From: an uncultured Leifsonia sp.
GTDB taxonomy: Bacteria > Actinomycetota > Actinomycetes > Actinomycetales > Microbacteriaceae
DNA: 64,000 bases
Direction: 5' to 3'
Assembly: GCF_945957465.1 (NCBI RefSeq)
Contig: NZ_CAMFLC010000008.1
Location: 1 to 64,000, forward strand
Positions 61,518 through 64,000 of this stretch are shown one piece after another (positions within the stretch are counted from its first letter, which is position 1; each line of letters begins with the position of its first letter). Under the pieces are notes generated by a model. The model was not told the origin of the DNA, searched no databases, and saw only the letters and a list, made by a program, of their open reading frames with translations. The position numbers and the translations under genes are program-made.

Positions 61518-62360
61518 TCAGCGCGTGTAGTCGCCGCGCTCCGTCCACCAGCCGTCGAACAGGCTCGCAGGCACCCTGCGCTTGTGCTCCGTCGCGAGAT
61601 ACCGGGCCTCGATCGCGTCCGCGACCTCCGCCGACACATCCGTGCCTTCGAGGAAATCGTCGATGTCGTCGTACTGGATGCCCAGATTGGCTTCGTCCGT
61701 CTGGCCCGGATCGAGATCGAGGAGGTCCGCCGTCGGCGCCTTCTCGTAGAGCCGCGCCGGCGCATCCAGGTGCTGCAGCAGCGCACGGCCCTGGCGCTTG
61801 GTCAGACCCGTCAGCGGGAGGATGTCGGCGCCGCCGTCGCCGTACTTGGTGAAGAAGCCGGTGACGGCTTCGGCCGCGTGGTCGGTCCCGACGACGAGCA
61901 GCCGACGCTGCCCGGCGATCGCATACTGCGCGACCATCCGCAGCCGTGCCTTGACGTTGCCCTTGTTGAAGTCGGTCAACGACTCGCCCAGCGCGTCGGC
62001 GAACTCGGCCTGCACGCCGTCGACTCCGCGCTGGATGTTGAAGGTCACCGCCTTCTGCGGCCGGATGAACGACAGCGCCAGCTGCGCGTCGTCTTCGTCG
62101 TGCTGCACGCCGTAGGGCAACCGCACCGCGATGAACTCCGCCTCGACACCCTCGCGCGCGAGACGCTCGACGGCGAGCTGGCACAGCCGGCCCGCCAGGG
62201 AGGAGTCCTGGCCGCCGCTGATTCCGAGCACGAAGCCCGACGCTCCGGTCGCCTCGAGATAGCGCACGAGGAAGTCGACCCTCCGCTCGACTTCGCCTGC
62301 AGGGTCGATGGTCGCGGAGACGTTCAGCTCCTCGATGATTCTGGCTTGGAGATCACGCAT
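61518..62360 (-). CDS. nadE: NH3-dependent NAD synthetase NadE
   Basis: NadE amidates deamido-NAD to NAD with ammonia and ATP, the step after NadD. The 280-residue protein is the single-domain ammonia-dependent form (no N-terminal glutaminase). Its PP-loop is ISGGQDSS (47-54), and it has [39 protein letters not shown] in the centre plus [18 protein letters not shown]. The start fits a leaderless promoter (TAGGGT at 62367-62372). It is a single-gene unit. Confidence 0.96.
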   Translation of the reverse strand: MRDLQARIIEELNVSATIDPAGEVERRVDFLVRYLEATGASGFVLGISGGQDSSLAGRLCQLAVERLAREGVEAEFIAVRLPYGVQHDEDDAQLALSFIRPQKAVTFNIQRGVDGVQAEFADALGESLTDFNKGNVKARLRMVAQYAIAGQRRLLVVGTDHAAEAVTGFFTKYGDGGADILPLTGLTKRQGRALLQHLDAPARLYEKAPTADLLDLDPGQTDEANLGIQYDDIDDFLEGTDVSAEVADAIEARYLATEHKRRVPASLFDGWWTERGDYTR

Positions 62361-62366
62361 GACGAC

Positions 62367-62372
62367 ACCCTA
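62367..62372 (-). promoter_or_regulatory. -10 box TAGGGT for leaderless nadE
   Basis: TAGGGT (minus) lies 6 bases before the ATG at 62360. No Shine-Dalgarno is present. Confidence 0.5.
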
Positions 62373-62422
62373 GCCCGAGTGGATTTCGTGCAGATGAACT
62401 GCCCGTGCGCCCGGCTGCCCCT

Positions 62423-62428
62423 TAGCAT
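62423..62428 (+). promoter_or_regulatory. -10 box TAGCAT for leaderless antiporter gene
   Basis: TAGCAT lies 7 bases before the ATG at 62436. It is divergent from the nadE box, about 50 bp away. Confidence 0.5.
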
Positions 62429-62435
62429 CGGCAGC

Positions 62436-63653
62436 ATGGATCCGAAGGTCGCAACCATCGTCCTCGTCCCCCTGCTCGCGGTCGTCGCGGCCCTCCTGGC
62501 CTCCCTGGTCGGCCGGGTCGCGAAGATCCCGCTCGTCGTCTTCGAGATCGTCCTCGGCATCGTCGTCGGACCGAGCGTGCTCGGCTGGGTGCCCGCATCG
62601 GACGCCCTCCGCGCCGTCGGGCAGTTCGGTCTGGCGTTCCTGTTCTTCATGGCCGGCAACGAGATCGACTTCAAGGCCATACGCGGCCGCCCGCTTCGAC
62701 GCGCGTCGCTCGGGTGGCTGGTGTCGCTCGTCGCGGGCGTGCTGATCGGAGTGCTGCTGGCGCCCGACCCGATCGCGGGTGTCTACGTCGGAATCGCCCT
62801 GTGCTCGACAGCACTCGGAACGCTCATGCCGATGCTGCGCGACGCCGGAGAGCTGCGCACTCCGTTCGGTCTCGCCGTCACCGCCGTCGGAGCCGTCGGG
62901 GAGTTCGGCCCGCTGCTCGCGATCTCGCTCTTCCTGAGTGGGCGCAGACCGCTCTCGGCGGCGCTCGTGCTGATCGCTTTCGCGGTGATCGCCGCAGCCG
63001 CCGTCTGGTTCGCGGCGCGCGGCGGCCATGAGCGCTTCCATTCCCTCGTGCGCGCGACCCTGCACACCAGCGGCCAGTTCGCGATCCGCTTCGTCGTCCT
63101 GGTGGTGGCCGCGCTCGTGGGGTTGAGCCTCGCGCTCGGGCTCGACATGCTCCTCGGCGCCTTCGCCGCCGGCGTGATCTGCCGCGTGCTGCTGAGCGGC
63201 GCCGACGAGCGCGACGCCCAGCTCATCGAGACCAAGCTGGAGGCGGTGGCGTTCGGAGTCCTGGTCCCGGTGTTCTTCATCGAGACGGGGATCACCTTCG
63301 ACCTGCACGCGCTCCTGACCGACCCGCACGCGCTCCTGCTGCTGCCCATCCTCCTGGTGCTGCTGCTCGTCGTGCGCGGCCTGCCCGGGTCGTTCGCGGC
63401 GCCGCCGGGCTCGACCATGGCCGACCGCGCCTCCCTCACCCTGTTCAGTGCCACGGGACTCCCGATCATCGTCGCCGTCACCGGCATCGGCGTCGCAGCG
63501 CACGACCTGACCGCAGGCACCGCGACGGCGCTCGTCGGTGCCGGGATGCTGTCCGTGCTGATCTTCCCCGTCGTCGGCCTGACCCTGCGGCGCCGATCCC
63601 CCGATGGAGGCGTGCGGCCTCCCGATGCGGACCGGGTGCCGCTGGAAGGCTGA
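62436..63653 (+). CDS. CPA2-type cation:proton antiporter
   Basis: This 405-residue membrane protein has 11-12 helices of the Na+/H+ exchanger (CPA2/Kef-like) fold. The family's hallmarks are FEIVLGIVVGPSVLGW, FGLAFLFFMAGNEIDFKAI (the helix with acidic residues around FMAG), and ALGTLMPMLRDAG. It has no C-terminal TrkA-N domain, unlike KefB/KefC. Its role is probably monovalent cation or pH balance; the ion is not known. Confidence 0.88.
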   Translation: MDPKVATIVLVPLLAVVAALLASLVGRVAKIPLVVFEIVLGIVVGPSVLGWVPASDALRAVGQFGLAFLFFMAGNEIDFKAIRGRPLRRASLGWLVSLVAGVLIGVLLAPDPIAGVYVGIALCSTALGTLMPMLRDAGELRTPFGLAVTAVGAVGEFGPLLAISLFLSGRRPLSAALVLIAFAVIAAAAVWFAARGGHERFHSLVRATLHTSGQFAIRFVVLVVAALVGLSLALGLDMLLGAFAAGVICRVLLSGADERDAQLIETKLEAVAFGVLVPVFFIETGITFDLHALLTDPHALLLLPILLVLLLVVRGLPGSFAAPPGSTMADRASLTLFSATGLPIIVAVTGIGVAAHDLTAGTATALVGAGMLSVLIFPVVGLTLRRRSPDGGVRPPDADRVPLEG

Positions 63654-63684
63654 CCGAGACCATCGACGAGCGCGGCCGCCGCGC

Positions 63685-64000
63685 TCAGGGCACCCGGGTG
63701 ACCGCCCGCGCCAGGATCGCCGTCGTGAGCGCCTCGACCGGCTCGCGCGCCGCAGCCGGATTCGACAGGAGCGTGAAGTCGACATGGCCGAGCTCCGGCA
63801 GCCCGAACCGGTTGGTGACCTTGATCAGGTCGGTGGGGATGAGCGACCGCGGGAAGACGGCGACGCCCAGCCCGGCACGCACTGCAGCGAGCACCCCGTT
63901 GACCTCCCGGGTGTTGCAGGTGATCCGCCAGGTGCGCCCGACCTGCTCCAAGGCCTCGATCGTGATCTGACGGCTCAGGCTCGGACCCTGGTAGGCGATC
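63685..64000 (-). CDS. LysR family transcriptional regulator, C-terminal part
   Basis: The last 104 residues of a LysR-type regulator are present; the N-terminus with its helix-turn-helix lies beyond the window. Visible are the substrate-binding-domain motifs RITCNTREVNGVLAAVRAGLGVAVFPRSLIP (the GxGIAxLP-type loop) and the ending FTLLSNPAAAREPVEALTTAIL. It is convergent with the antiporter gene, so a regulatory link to that gene is not implied by position. Confidence 0.88.
   Translation of the reverse strand, partial: IAYQGPSLSRQITIEALEQVGRTWRITCNTREVNGVLAAVRAGLGVAVFPRSLIPTDLIKVTNRFGLPELGHVDFTLLSNPAAAREPVEALTTAILARAVTRVP

Overview
The window is a chromosomal stretch of a high-GC actinobacterium, GC about 70% by eye. 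The family is most likely Microbacteriaceae (Leifsonia-like). This is inferred from remembered gene order (rplU-rpmA-obgE-proB-proA-small membrane gene-nadD-rsfS; clpP1-clpP2-clpX; ileS-folC-DUF4233-ndk) and from paired ClpP and a T-box before ileS; no database was searched. Coding density is very high, with many 1-4 bp ATGA/GTGA/TGATG overlaps. No CRISPR array, insertion sequence, prophage or plasmid gene was seen.

Layout. 1-7.4 kb (minus): the end of a tRNA-Ala(GGC), rsfS, a disordered membrane protein, nadD, a small membrane protein, proA, proB, obgE, rpmA and rplU. 7.6-11.6 kb: a DUF4031 gene, ribonuclease E/G, and a vitamin K epoxide reductase-like protein. 11.6-17.4 kb (minus): ileS-folC-DUF4233-ndk behind a T-box leader. 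17.4-26.5 kb: a TetR/MHS-transporter divergent pair, valS with two paralogous acetyltransferases, an ArsR-MFS-small protein operon headed by a striking 14-bp repeat array, and a methyltransferase. 26.5-35 kb: an M3 peptidase, a ClC-type channel, clpX, clpP2, clpP1, a TPR protein and trigger factor. 35-38.3 kb: divergent tRNA-Pro/tRNA-Gly, a two-component system and dps. 38.3-45.8 kb: amidohydrolase, PaiB-like, CrtC/AttH-like, nei, rpiB and pepN. 45.9-53 kb (plus): ABC transporter plus two-component system, then mscS, a truncated haemoglobin and an FAD dehydrogenase. 53-64 kb: tesB, an ECF sigma/anti-sigma pair divergent from a Rieske lipoprotein, a hotdog thioesterase, ettA, a lipoprotein, an SSB-like protein, msrA, nadE, an antiporter and a partial LysR regulator.

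Most of this is core housekeeping: translation (tRNAs, L21, L27, ObgE, RsfS, IleS, ValS, EttA), proteostasis (Tig, ClpXP1P2, PepN, M3 peptidase), NAD (nadD, nadE), proline (proB, proA), folate (folC) and nucleotides (ndk). The regulatory DNA is the more informative part. It holds a T-box with an AUC specifier upstream of ileS, five CTTTGCAA sites at an exact 14-bp period covering the arsR promoter, and at least 13 genes in which a TANNNT-type -10 box (CATAAT in one case) sits 6-7 nt before the start codon with no Shine-Dalgarno, implying leaderless mRNAs. Strong hairpin terminators separate many units.
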